Assembly: GCA_004335835.1 (NCBI GenBank)
Contig: RWJK01001809.1
Coordinates: 37,435-101,434 of the forward strand
Source of the DNA: Scenedesmus sp. ARA3
Taxonomy: Eukaryota > Chlorophyta > Chlorophyceae > Sphaeropleales > Scenedesmaceae
Direction: 5' to 3'
DNA length: 64,000 bases
Position numbers and translations under genes: made by a program. Below, piece after piece: positions 52,801-64,000 of the stretch. How positions within the stretch are numbered: position 1 is the stretch's first letter; each line of letters starts with the position of its first letter. The notes beneath the pieces are model-generated. The model saw only the letters and a list, made by a program, of their open reading frames with translations. It was not told the origin of the DNA and made no database searches.

Positions 52801-55800
52801 ATGCAGGGCCATGTCACACTGCCTGCTGTACTGTTGTGCTTTGCTGCTTACTGTCTGCAGCTGCTGCCATCCTGCAAGGTGTCAGCGCTGCCCAAGCAGG
52901 ACAACAAGCATGACTGCGGGCTGTTTCTGCTGGCTTACATCGAGCACTTTGTGCACGCCAACCCACTAGCACTCAGCAGGGAGGCAGTGCTGAACGCCAA
53001 TGGTGAGTCTTGCTGCTCGCAAGCGATTGGTGCAACACCATGGGCGCTTAGGTGGTTGCTTTTACATAATTGATGGAGCCTTCAATGCCCAGCTGCAGTG
53101 TGTGCCTCTGTGAACGTCTCGATGTCTGTGGAAGCCAGCAACACGAGATCACGGTAATGCAGCGGCGCTTTGTGGAAGCCTGCAATGCTGCTGCAGCTGC
53201 CCAACAGCACATCCTGTACAGCAGCAGGATGTTTGAAGTGCTGCTTGCTTCAGCCAGCCGCAGCTGCTGCTCAAGACTGGGACAGATGTTGGCACTCAGA
53301 CAAGCAAGCTGACTTCTGTTCGCCACGCGGTGCTTGCCTGTGCTGCTGCAGTGGCGCTGAGCTCTGTCGAGCCGCGGCTGATGCGGCAGGACTGGTTCCA
53401 CCCTACCGTGGCCACCTGCATGTGCGGCCACCTGCGCCACATGCTGCTTAGCATGATGCTGGAGCAGGCGACTGACAAGACGCTGCCAGGGGTGGCGGCT
53501 GCGCTGGCAGACACAGAGGTGTACACGTACCTGCGGGAGCTGCTGCAGGCATATGTGCAGCAGCACAACGGCAAGTGAGTAATCACTTGATCAGCAAAAT
53601 ATCAGTAACAGTAGTGAAAGCGGATGGCAAGGCGGCAGGCGCATTGTGGAGCATGCCTAGAGCTTCTGACCTGGTGTAATGCGAGGAGGCAGCATTGTGT
53701 TTCCAGCTGCCAGCATGTCATGCTGCTGTGTTCTCGTGACATTGCTTCAGTATGGCCTTCCTCAGAGTGTTTGCTCACCGTACCTGCGTGCTGTGTCGCA
53801 GGGTGCATCCAGTGTGTGGCTACGTGGCTCCCAAGGACTACGCAGCAGTGAGGCAGCAGCTGGCAGCATACCAGCGGCACCAGGAGCAGGAGAAGGAGCG
53901 CCGCAAGGTAGCGGCAGCAGCAGAGCGCCGGGCACGGAAGCGCGCAGCTGAGCGTGAAGAAGCACAGCTGCAGCTGCAGGAGCAGGAGCTGCTGGAACAG
54001 CAGCAGCAGGACCAGAATTATCAGGAGCAGCAGCAGCTGCTGCAGGTGCTTCGGGGGCTGCCACAAGACCAGCGGAAGCGCATATGGCAGCAGGCACAAC
54101 AGCAGGTGCTGCATATGCTGCAAGAGGAGATGCAAGAGCAGCAGCAGCTACAGCAGCAGCAGCAGGTGCGGCAGGAGCAGCAACATGAACTGTGTGATGC
54201 TGCAGCTGGGCAGCACTCTGCACCAGGTGGTGGTGGGCTCCTCACTTTGCAGCTGCAAGGTGGACTTGGCCCTGCAGCTGCTGTTGACAGCAACGGCCCT
54301 GCTGCTGCTGCTGGACCTGCTGGCCAACCTGGCGGCAAGGCAGCAGGCAGGAGGCGCGCACGAGTCGCAGCAGCAGCAGCAGCTGGCTCTGCAGGTGGGG
54401 TTAATGCTGCTGGTTGTACGCTATTGTCTGCTGTGCCAAATGCTTTGCTGCCTACATCAGCAGCATTTAAACATGCAGCCATGGCAGCATGCCTTGGACT
54501 ACATGTATTGGAAACATAATATACCACATCTGCTCTGTGCCATTGAGCCATGGTTGCTGCAACGCTTTTTTGCTGCGTGCGCAGCTGTAGGCCTGGTGCC
54601 AGATCGTGCAGAGGCCATGGCAAGAGCAGACCTAGGGCCTGACAACACAGTGCAGGTGTGATCAGCTGTGCTGCACTGCACTGGAAAGTCATGCAGGCAA
54701 ATGTTCAACCCGGTGCAGGGTGCATGTTATGCTGAATTTCAGCCGTGCAGTTTCAATCAAGCAGTGATATACTGCAGCGGCACAGTTATTTACGCTTATT
54801 TCTCTGTGAAGCTGCTGTTGCTGCACTGTGCCCTGCCAAATCAACCAACCCTTTTCGCCCCTATATGCCTCACCTGCCCTTGCCCAGGAGGAAGATGCAC
54901 ACTCTAGGAGCGCAGCAAAGCGGCAGCGGCAGATGGCCAGGGCCAACCCTGGACTGGCGGCACCAGCTCCCGCTGGCCAGCGTGGTCAGGGAACACAGGT
55001 ATGGCAGCTGTGTGATCTGGCCATTCACTTCAGGCGTCCCTGCTTGCAGTTGCACATCCCTGCTGTTGTAGTAGCCAGCAGTACTGCTTGCCTGCCACAC
55101 CATGTACACTGCGAGCTTTCACCGCTGCAAACCGCACAGGCGATGCGTTGCCTCATCCGCACACCAAACAAGACTTTTGATATACTTGTGCCGGCAGGAG
55201 CGCGCCCACCAGGCAGTTGAGGCAGCAGCTGGCGTGGCTGCAGAGGCGGCAGGAGTGGGCGCTGTGCTGCCGCAGCCTGGCATAACAGGAGGCGTGCGGG
55301 GCCAGGTGAAGGCGCAGGCGGTAGGTACAAAGGCTTGAGGACACTGCGTATAGGTGTCAGCTGTTTTGTGACGGCCACTGTACTGCTGCCTATTCAGGTG
55401 ACATGTAGCAGGTATCACTGCGTCATTGTAGCTGCTGCTGCTGCGGATGATGACGAGGCAGTGCGTGCTATATAAAATCCATGTTGTCACCTCCAATCCA
55501 CACTTACAACTCACCTGTATCGCTGGGCGTGTGCAGGTCACCCATGGCGATGAGGCTGGAAGGGCACCTGTGGTTGATGGCTCCCTGCACATCCCTGCTG
55601 GCACAGCAGCAGACCAGCCATGCAACGACAAGCTGGCCGACACATCTTCAGCACCTTCCGCAACAGTGCTGGTGCGTGCAAGGATTGCTGAGCTGCCATG
55701 TATTTCTGGGTTGGCTGCTGGTCTGGGTACTTTGGCAGATGCTGATCTGGCAGCCGCCGTTGTGACACTCATTATGTTTTGCACGGCAGGTCGTACCTTG

Positions 55801-58783
55801 AGGCTGCACACGCCTGCTATGATACTGTTGGCTTGGTACGACCTTGCACTCAGCTGCTGCTGCTGCTGCTGCTGGTCCTGCTGGTGCTGTCACAGGTTGG
55901 TGGCAACCATGCAAAGTGCTCATCTGCAGCTGGAGGCCGTGACGCAGACAGCACAGGCAGGGTGGCGGACTGTGACATTGGCAGTGCTGCTGTTCAAGGC
56001 AACGATGACGCGGATGACCAGGTGCGGATCACTGTTAGCATGGGTGGCCGCCCATGCGATGGTTGCCTACGCCAAGCCTTTGCCGTACGTGACAAGCTTC
56101 GGGCGAAAGGGCACTGAAGTTGTTTTATTCAGCATGCAACCATGGTGCTCTGTTCATCACGCTGTTGTGGAGTCCAGGTTTCAGACACCGCTTGCTCCAG
56201 TGGTCGTGAAAAAGAGCTACACTGCAGCAGAACACGGCTCACTTATGCATTCGGTGTTGATACTAATAATACCGGGCACGCACATGCTGTTCTGATGTGT
56301 TTCTGTGCTTGCAGTTTGTGTCAGCCAGTGGGGAGGAGGATGACTCGCCTGTGGATGCTGTGCTCCCGCCCCTGCTGGATGCTGTTGTTGATGCGGCTCA
56401 TGAAGATGCTGCGGCCTGGGACGACCAGATGGAGTTAGTTGCGGCAGCTACTGGCCTGCAGGAGATTGTGGAGCCAATAGGATCAGCAGGGGAAGGGGTG
56501 CATGGGCTCTCAGCTGGTGCGCCAGCAGCAGCGGAAGTGCCAGCGCCTGCAGCAGCAGCAGCTCCATCATCAGCAGCAGCTTTGAGGCGTTCCAGCAGAC
56601 ACCCTGCAGCAGCAGCAGCAGCAGCAGCAGCAGAGGCAGCAGCACCGATGCGCTCCAGCACACGCCATGCAGCAGCAGCAGCAGCAGCAGCTCCATCAGA
56701 GGCAGCCCCACTGAGGCGCTCCAGCAGACGCGCTGCAGCTGAGCCCGAGCAGGTGTGCATCATCTTCTGCATGCTGTTTTGCTGCAGCTAATAACGCGGA
56801 TGAATGTTTTGCAAGCTATGCATACACCGCAACCTTGTCTTCACTGTGCAGCGGGGCCAACAAGCTGTGTCAGCAGCTCAGATGACATCAGCTAACTTCA
56901 CCAATCTGCCATCACTTGGCTCACAGCTGCGCTTTTTGTTCCTGCTGTTTATACAGGTCACTTTTGATGTTAGCCTGAGCAGAGGCCCGGTGCGCGCAAC
57001 GCGGCAGGGCCGCACAGGTGGTGGATGCACTGCCAATGCAGCAGCTGCAACTGGCGCTGGCACGGCAGGTGTTGCTCTTGGTGCAGCTGACGACATGCAG
57101 GCTCGTTCAAGCCGTGCAACAGAGGCGGCAGGCACTGGGGCTGCAGGGCCTCCTGCTGCTGACGCGGGGGCGGCAGAGGCAGAGCCAGCGGAGGATGCTG
57201 GTGAGCGCTGTTTGCGGTGCTGCGATGCCCATGGATCAGCATCAGCTGCCGCCAGGTTTACATGAACAGCACAGCACACGGCAGCACCTTGTGTCAGCAG
57301 TGTAGTCAGGGGCATAGCACATACAAATGTGTTTTGGCTCAGTGCATACTACCGGCGCTTGTGGCGCAGGTGGGCGAGTGAGTTCAATGCGAATACCTTG
57401 TGCTGTTTCTGCTGCTGCTGCTTTTGCTGCTGATGTAGGTGCAGGCGTGGTGCAAGATATCGACATTGAGGCCGGTGCTGCCACGGCAGGCGGGATGGAC
57501 GAGGTGGGCACTGCACAGCACTGCTCATGCTTGATATAGATGCTTTGGCTTGATAGCGGGCATGATCCTTGCAGTTTGTTGCTGCCACCGCTACTGGGCC
57601 CCCTTACTGGACCATGTGGCGCGATCAGCATTCCTAGCAGCCCTACTTGCGGCTACTTGCGAAGCAGCCAGCCAGCCCTTCAATGGTGGAAGGAGCAGCC
57701 CTTTGCTGCACACCTTCATCGGCTATTGCCCGCGCTGGTGTCGATCCTTGATCGTTCTGCTCAACATGCTGTCATGTGCCTGCAGAGTGATGAAGTTGAA
57801 GCAATGCTGGGACGTTTGGTTGCTGCGTGGCTGGAGAAGCAAGGTGGCATCGCTGGTGCTGGACAGGCTGTTGAAGCTGACCAGGTGAATAGAACGACTT
57901 CAGCATACCATCAGCGCTGACATAGTGCTGTTCATGTGCATCGTGGGTCAGCTGAAGGAGCAGCAGCTGGCAAGCAGTCTGTGTTTGTGCTTGCATGTTA
58001 GCGTGTGTGCGTGCGTGCGTGCGTGCATGCATGCGTGTAAGCATGCGTGTTTTGCCTCTGTCACGAGGCATGCCCCATCCGGCTCTTCTGCTGCACGTGC
58101 ACGAGAGTGCTTGCAGCCAAGCTGCTGTGGATCATGATCATTTACTCGGTTTGTTGCAGGTGGACTGTGGGCGGCTTCTGCGGCACGTTGGACTGATGTT
58201 AAGGAAGGCTGAGAAGGCAAAGGTGAGCTTGATGGTCTGGGTTGCAAAGCATCGTTTAAGAAGTGGTATGTGTGCACACCAAGACATCTTAGATTTGTAA
58301 TGTGCTTTTTGAAATGTATGTTGACAATGGTATCTTAGCCCTGAGCACTGTGTCTGCGACATTGAAGAACCCGGACACTGGAAAATGTTGCAGCACATTG
58401 CAGTTTCTATGAACTGACTTCGCTCAAGTTCAATGATGCTGCTGACAACATGCCGGCGTCTGCAGGCCTGCCGCCAAGCAACGAAGACGCTGCGGCAGAG
58501 CATTTCTGCAGTCTTGACCAAGGACGGGCACTTTGGTGTGACTGTGGTCATCAACACGCACCACGGCCGTCCTGAGATTTGTGTTTACCTGGATGCGGCC
58601 GGCAAGGTAGCTGCTGGCGCAGGCAAAAGGCTGAAGTATTGGGGACGCGGACCAGGGGCTCCAGCTGTACGCAACGCTTTGACAGATCTTGCAGCACGCC
58701 TGGGGGGCCTGGAGACTCGTGCGCGAAGTCCGGATGTGGACGAGCTTGTGATGCACATTGGCAAGCTGCTAGGTGCACAGTGA
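49811..58783 (+). CDS. Ulp1/SENP-type SUMO protease (C48 cysteine peptidase) with long C-terminal extension
   Basis: Exons: 49811-49978, 50186-50369, 50540-50634, 50838-50999, 51224-51345, 51476-51782, 51949-52213, 52406-52587, 52861-53002, 53352-53574, 53802-54394, 54585-54655, 54888-54998, 55198-55320, 55537-55671, 55896-56021, 56315-56752, 56852-57200, 57370-57503, 57786-57884, 58160-58222, 58466-58783; about 1,469 codons, phases continuous to a stop. The protease domain (numbered from 49811) has LDPEHFLNDSIIDFYLK, RYCFFNSFFYTKL, AHWSLAIV (His365), IIHLDSL (Asp428) and PKQDNKHDCGLFLLAYIEHF (Gln508, Cys514), a complete triad for removing SUMO from proteins. Ser/Gly and Ala-rich inserts split it, as in SENP6/7. 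The extension holds a Gln-rich coiled coil, AKRQRQ (possible nuclear signal) and three basic RRSSR-type repeats. Upstream the first exon lacks an in-frame ATG until MPPRTVEV, consistent with joining the kinase exons. Exons after 56752 are less certain. Confidence 0.8.
58000..58050 (+). repeat. Alternating purine-pyrimidine (GTGC/GCAT) tract in an intron
   Basis: GCGTGCGTGCGTGCATGCATGC-type sequence (shown only as its repeat words) of about 45 bp, able in principle to adopt Z-form or hairpin structures. It lies between exons 57786-57884 and 58160-58222. Confidence 0.85.
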
Positions 58784-59559
58784 GGCTGGCCTTGCCAATG
58801 TGGAGGCATGTGCACTGCTAGTGTTGGAAGCGGCAGCACACCCAGCACGAGCGGCAGCACTGCGGCAGGACAGTGGCGCTGGAGGGTGCAGGCAGCAGCG
58901 CACAAAGAGATGGAGGGGTTGTGCCACGGGCAGCAGATCCAGGCAGAGAGATGCGCGGCAGATCACCCCGAGGTTTGCACACATGCACAGGTGTGGTGGC
59001 TGCATGCTAGCGCCTTGTCTACTGCAACGTGTCTGCAGTATGTATCTGTTTGAAAATGTGCTGTACACAACTCAGAAGGCTAGGCATCGTCTTAGCAGAG
59101 TCGTGCGTGTGGCAGTGAGCCACATGCATGGCTGCTTCCTCATTCATGATGTGTACAGCTGATTGAAGGTATGTCCTGTGCTGTGTGTCTATGTAATCAC
59201 TTGCTGCTGACAGGTCAACCTTCAAGAGGAGGTAGAGCGCTCCGAAAGCCAGCTGAGGGCTGCACCAGGGGGGGCTGCGAGAGCAACGAGTGAACATGAG
59301 GGCGCAGTGCTCAAGTGAGGATAGTTGACAGGCGCCAGCTGCAGCAACAGCAGCTGCAGCAACGGTAGTGGCAGCGGGGAATGCACTGAGTCTCGTCGAA
59401 GAGGATACTGCACTTGAGCATGCGGCAATATGATGGTAGCGCCATGAAGAGCAGCATTGCAGAAAACCATGCATCATGCCAGAGAGGCTGGCATCTCCTA
59501 CCTCATGATGCTTTGCAACAAGCCTTGCTTATCGGTTCAAGTTTGGTTCCTGACATTCT
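58784..59559. other. 3' region of the SUMO-protease gene
   Basis: No gene supported. TGTAA at 59192-59196 is the first clear poly(A)-type signal after the stop (409 bases). Open frames here (58773-59162, 59019-59477 minus) have no family features. Confidence 0.4.
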
Positions 59560-62500
59560 TTGATCTGCATTTTGTGTTGCTGCTTGCTACTGTGCTGCTG
59601 GGCGTCAGTGCTGCTTCTGCTGGCAGTGGCGCTGAGGCCAGGGGTATGAGCAGTGGGGCCCGTCAGGGGCTGGCGGCAGAGGGCGCTGTGGCAGCCCCAT
59701 CAACCTGGTGGAGCCAGAGCCTGACACAGCATCCAAGTTTGCGGTGAGCTGCTGGGAGTGAGGCTGGAGGCTTGCTGTGTATGCAACCGCACCAGCTCAG
59801 CAGCACCTGAAGCTGCAGCAGCAGTAAGTCTGGTACGAATAGCAGCGTAATTCTGTTGCACAGCAGGCAGCACAGCCTGTGCCCAGTTGCTGCCTTGTAT
59901 GCCTATGCTGTCATGTGTGGTTTTGAACGTGTTTGTGGTATGGTGATGCTGATGCTGCTGCTGCCCTCAGGGCGTGCGCGTGGTGCTCCCGCCTGAGGAC
60001 CGCGCTGGTGCCGTGGTGGTGACGCCTGCTGACCTGGCGCGCCTGGACAGTGATCAGTTCCTCAGTGACACCATCATCCACTTTTACAGCATGTGATAGT
60101 GGTATGCGTGGACAATTTCATTAGTGGATGGTGCAACGTGATCGCAGACAGAATAGGGCTGGTGTCAGCAGGTTGCCTACTCAGGTTGCTAGCACCTTGT
60201 CGCAAGCGCTATGCTTCCAAAGTCGTCACAGTCAATGCTTGTGTGGTGCTGGCTGCTACCTCATTGTTCAATGCTCAACTTGAGCATTCTACCCCACGAT
60301 TCACACAGCGCGTTATTCAACCCCTGGCACCAGCACGTCTGACGCCGTTGTTATTTCCTGCCCGCAGGTAGAATGAGCTGCAGATGCTGGCGGCCACGCC
60401 ACAGACGGCGCAGCACCGTTTCCGCACTTGTCAACAGGTACGTCTATGCCAAGCTCAGCTAGCGCGGCAGCAGCAGCTGCAGCGGAAGCCGCAAAGAGGG
60501 ATGTAACAAGGCAGCAGCCGGGGCCAGGCGCCTAGAGCATGTGCAGTGTGCACATGACAGGGCGGAGGACTGGACCAAGGTGACCTGGGCTGGGCTTGTT
60601 GGGCTGTGCAAATGCAAGCAGAGCAAGACATTGCTGGCGTGCACTGCTGTTGTGTGATGTCATTGCTGTAATGTATCTACAACATCCTTTCCTCTGATGG
60701 CAAGCGCCACTTGGTTTCATATGCGTCATGCCGCTGCAGGGTTGGGACATATTTGCCAAGGGCTTCCTGCTGGTGCCCAACAACAACGCAATGCGCTGGC
60801 GCCTGGCCATTGTGTGCCACCCAGGCCCCTTCGCGCAGCGCATGCAGCAAGTGGCAGTGCAGGCATGGCAGCAGCATGTGCATGCAGAGGCGGCAGCAGC
60901 TGCAGCAGGTGGTGGCGCTGCTGCTGGTGCAGCTGCTGCTGCATCTGCTGCTGGTGGCGTAGAGCAGCAGCCATTCGTCATCCACCTCGACAGCCTGTGC
61001 GGCATGGCAGGTGAGGCAGCGTGCTGTCGCAGCAGGGATGTTGGCTTGCTGCTGCAGGCGGGCAGGGGCCCTCAGGCAGGCGGAGCAGCAGCAGGTGGCG
61101 GCGCAGATGGAGCATCAACAGGCGCTGTAGGAGGAGGCAGCTGATGCAACAGTTGATGGCGGTGCGGATGCGCTTGCTGCTGCTGGTGACTTGGAGACGC
61201 AGCCTGTCATCATCAGGGCATGGAGTAGCTAAACTGCAGGAGCACCAGCGTTCGGCCGGGATGTCCCCCCAGCTCGGCAGCAGCAGAGGCAGCAGGCAGA
61301 GCTGGAGGAGCCACCACTAACATTGGGACAGGTACGATAGGCTTTCACCGTCTGCCAGCATGTGAATCACTAGCTGCTTGCTGTAATACCAAGCAGATGA
61401 TTGATCACCTGGCATGCTTGCAGAGAGCATAACAAATTAAAAATTTTACCTGCAAGCGCTGCATTGTTCATTAATTGACATTGCAAGCTAAAGTATCAAT
61501 CAACACCAGCGACATGCAATGCTGGGCCATGAGATGCTGCCTGCTGCGCTGTTGTGTTCTGCTGCTTCTGTCTGCAGCTGCTGCCATCCTGCAAGTGTCA
61601 GCGCTGCCCAAGCTGGACAACACGCATGACTGCGACTGTTTCTGCTGGCCTACATCGAGCACTTTGTGCACGCCAACCCACCAGCACTCAGCAGGGAGGC
61701 AGTCCTGGATGCCAATGGTGAGCCCCGCTGCTTGCAAGCAGTAAGCGCAGTCGCCATGGGCGCTTAGGTGGTTGCTACTACATATGTGATGGTGCCTTCA
61801 ATGCCCTGCTGCAGTGTGTGCCTCTGTACACGTCTCGATGTCTGTGGAAGCCAGCAACACGAGATCACGGCGATGCAGTGGTGCTTTGTGGAAGCCTGCA
61901 ATGCTGCTGCAGCTGCCCAACATCACATCGTCAGGATGTTTGAAGTGGTGCTAGCTTCAGCCAGCAGCAGCTGCTGCTCAAGACTGGGACAGATGTTGGC
62001 ACTGAGACAAGCAAGCTGACTTTGTCTGCCACGCGCGGCTTGCCTGTGCTGCTGCAGTGGCGCTGAGCTCTGTTGAGCCGCGTCTGATGCGTCAGGACTG
62101 GTTCCACCCTACTGTCGCCACCTGCATGCGTGGCCACCTGCGCCACACGCTGCTGAGCATGATGCTGGAGCAGGCGACTGACAAGGCGCTGCCGGGGTTG
62201 GCGGCTGCGCTGGCAGACACAGAGATGTACACGCACACGCGGGAGCTGCTGCAGGCATATGTGCAGCAGCACAATGGCAAGTGAGTAATCACTTAATTAG
62301 CAAAAGATTAGTGACAGTAGTGAAAGCGTGCAATATGCAGCTGCATGGCCATCCCCTTCACAGATTTTGCAGTGAGCGCTGTGCAGCTTTTGCAGTTGAC
62401 GAACCATGCAGGCAGCTCTTTCAGCTTAAATAAGTCACATGGAATGCGCTCCAATGCAGGGCCATGGCACACTGCCTGCTGCACTGTTGTGTTCTGCTGC

Positions 62501-63940
62501 TTCTTTCTGCAGCTGCCGCCATCCTGCAAGGTTTCAGCGCTGCCCAAGCAGGACAACACGCATGACTGCGGGCTGTTTCTGCTGGCTTACATCGAGCGCT
62601 TTGTGCACGCCAACCCACCAGCACTCAGCAGGGAGGCAATCCTGGACACCAATGGTGAGCCAGGCTGCTCGCAAGCGATTGGTGCAACAATGCTTGTTGC
62701 TTAGGTGGTTATCATCAATTAGTTGCTTGGTTCTTTCTGGGGCTGTGGTGTGCAGTCTTGCAGAAGGCTCGTTTGCCTGTGGTGGCCAGCTGCACACGTG
62801 GAATGACCAGGTGCGGGCCACTGTGCAGCTGGACTGGTTATTCTAACAGCACGCATATGCCACTCATCTGCCGCTCGTCAGCTGGACATGACAAGCTTAA
62901 GGGATTGGACGCTTACACGGACATGGCAATGCATCATTCACTGCAGTGCCATGATGCAGACAAAATGCATGGCTGTAGTGTCGGTCTCGCAGCAATTGTT
63001 TGCTGTGAATGTGTGGCCAGCCCTGCATGCCAGCAAAAACAACTGCATCCAACAAGCGCTTTGGTGGCGTTCTCGTGTCTGCTACGCACAGATCACATCG
63101 CAATGCTGTACTGCTGAGTTTATGTTTGCAGCACTGGCCGGCTGGTGAGGAGGACAATGTTCCTGCTGGCGCCAAGCTCCTGCCCATTCCAGATGCTGCG
63201 GGTGATGCCGCGTGTGAAGATGCTGCAACCCAACATGACCAGGCCTGACTTTTGGCAGAGCCTGGCCTGCAAGGCGAGGTGGATCCAGCGGCAGCAGTGC
63301 CATCAGCGGCAGCAGCAGTGCGGCATTCCAAAAGACGCCCTAAGCTCGAGCAGGTGTGAAAGGTTTTGACGTGTTGTTTGCTGGCAGTCAATTGTCAGCT
63401 GCTTGCTGTGCCACACAAACACCTCCCGTGCTGTTTTCTACTAGTTGAATGTCACTATGCAGCCTGGCCACCATGCTGCACCAGATGAGATCACGCAACA
63501 TATATGTATATACGGTGCTCCCTCCAATGTTGGGATTACCTGTCTCACAGCTGCACAATACTTGCTGCTGATGTGGCAGGTGGCTGGTGCTGCGAGTGTG
63601 AGCAGAGGCTCACACAACACGGCACGTAAGCGCAGGCGGGCGTACTGCCGAAACAGCGGCTGCAATCGGTGCAGGCTTGCTCAAGCAGTGCAACACAGGC
63701 GGCATGTGCTGGGGCTGCAGAGCCTCCTGCTGGTGACGATGATACTGGTGAGTGCTGTTTGCAGTTGACGAAAATACCCTTAGTCGTGCGTCAACTGCTT
63801 CAATGTTCAAAGCAAACAGCGCAGCACACGGCAACACATGGTATCTGCAGTGTAGTCATGAGCATGGCACATACCCATGTGTTTGTCGCTTAGTGCATAC
63901 CACCGGCGCTCGTGGTGCAGGTGGGCAAGTGTGACAAATT
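59560..63940 (+). pseudogene. Decayed, rearranged duplicate of the SUMO-protease region
   Basis: This copy follows the parent 50820-57400 in order with losses and breaks. Matches: 59600-59745 to the exon at 50838 (frame broken); 59971-60095 to the exon at 51224, but reading SDTIIHFYSM then stop; about 60367-60440 to the start of the exon at 51476, degenerate; 60738-61010 to the exon at 51949, with the catalytic His replaced by Arg (MRWRLAIVC for AHWSLAIVC); 61250-61335 to the end of the exon at 52406; 61577-61720 to the Cys-bearing exon, frameshifted; 62053-62280 to the exon at 53352, open; 62514-62655 a second, open copy of the Cys exon (THDCGLFLLAYIERF); 63132-63355 to the exon at 56315; 63580-63765 to 56970-57210; 63770-63930 to 57260-57390. 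Stops, frameshifts and the lost His make a working protease very unlikely. It ends in a CTG run at 63941. Confidence 0.85.
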
Positions 63941-63941
63941 G

Positions 63942-64000
<59 letters not shown>
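63941..64000 (+). repeat. (CTG)n tract running off the window end
   Basis: Pure GCT/CTG repeat from about 63943 to the last base. At the matching place in the parent copy (57405-57430) only a short interrupted CTG run is present, so the run expanded in the duplicate. Confidence 0.9.

Noticed and set aside
59971..62655. Second working SUMO protease
   Set aside because: Stop in the first catalytic exon, lost catalytic His, frameshifted Cys exon copy and altered exon order point to a pseudogene.

Overview
This 64 kb window looks like nuclear DNA of a green alga, probably a chlorophycean (the order is not resolvable from sequence alone). The evidence is intron-dense genes with GT-AG introns, a plant/algal set of proteins (an extensin-like Pro-rich secreted protein, a long-chain acyl-CoA synthetase, an LCAT-family acyltransferase/phospholipase, RIO2, NSA2), TGTAA motifs downstream of some stops, and massive CTG/CAG trinucleotide repeats. 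Three 50-N gaps are present (5450-5499, 38821-38870, 49537-49586); two of them sit inside CTG/CAG runs. All gene models below were built by hand from splice motifs, reading-phase continuity and family conservation.

Layout: (1) 1-148, one 3'-incomplete plus-strand exon of an unidentified charged protein. (2) 2340-6071 minus, LCAT-family lipase/acyltransferase in 7 exons, followed at 1850-2340 by degenerate copies of its last exon. (3) 7407-12235 plus, RIO2 atypical kinase in 9 exons, divergent from the LCAT gene. (4) 12944-20353 plus, a 10-exon secreted Pro-rich glycoprotein of about 1,466 aa with an unknown globular C-terminal domain. (5) 23608-24947 plus, a small unrecognised protein. (6) 27115-30829 minus, ribosome-biogenesis factor NSA2 in 6 exons. 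(7) 31844-37788 plus, long-chain acyl-CoA synthetase in 13 exons, divergent from NSA2. (8) 37789-42562, poorly resolved. (9) 42563-43327 plus, a 145-aa protein with 11-residue amphipathic repeats. (10) 44754-58783 plus, a protein-kinase module followed without any forced stop by a Ulp1/SENP-type SUMO protease module; the phases allow a single fused protein of about 2,146 aa. (11) about 59560-63940 plus, a decayed duplicate of the SUMO-protease region.

Two of the recognised genes serve ribosome production: RIO2 acts on late 40S precursors and NSA2 on 60S precursors. Two serve lipid metabolism: the acyl-CoA synthetase activates fatty acids, and the LCAT-like enzyme moves or hydrolyses acyl chains.

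The most distinctive pattern is structural. In at least five genes the introns hold extra, diverged copies of exon edges together with their splice sites: copies of an exon's 3' end plus donor lie just downstream of it, and copies of an exon's 5' end plus acceptor lie just upstream. CTG runs (in the sense of transcription) repeatedly abut the 3' splice sites.
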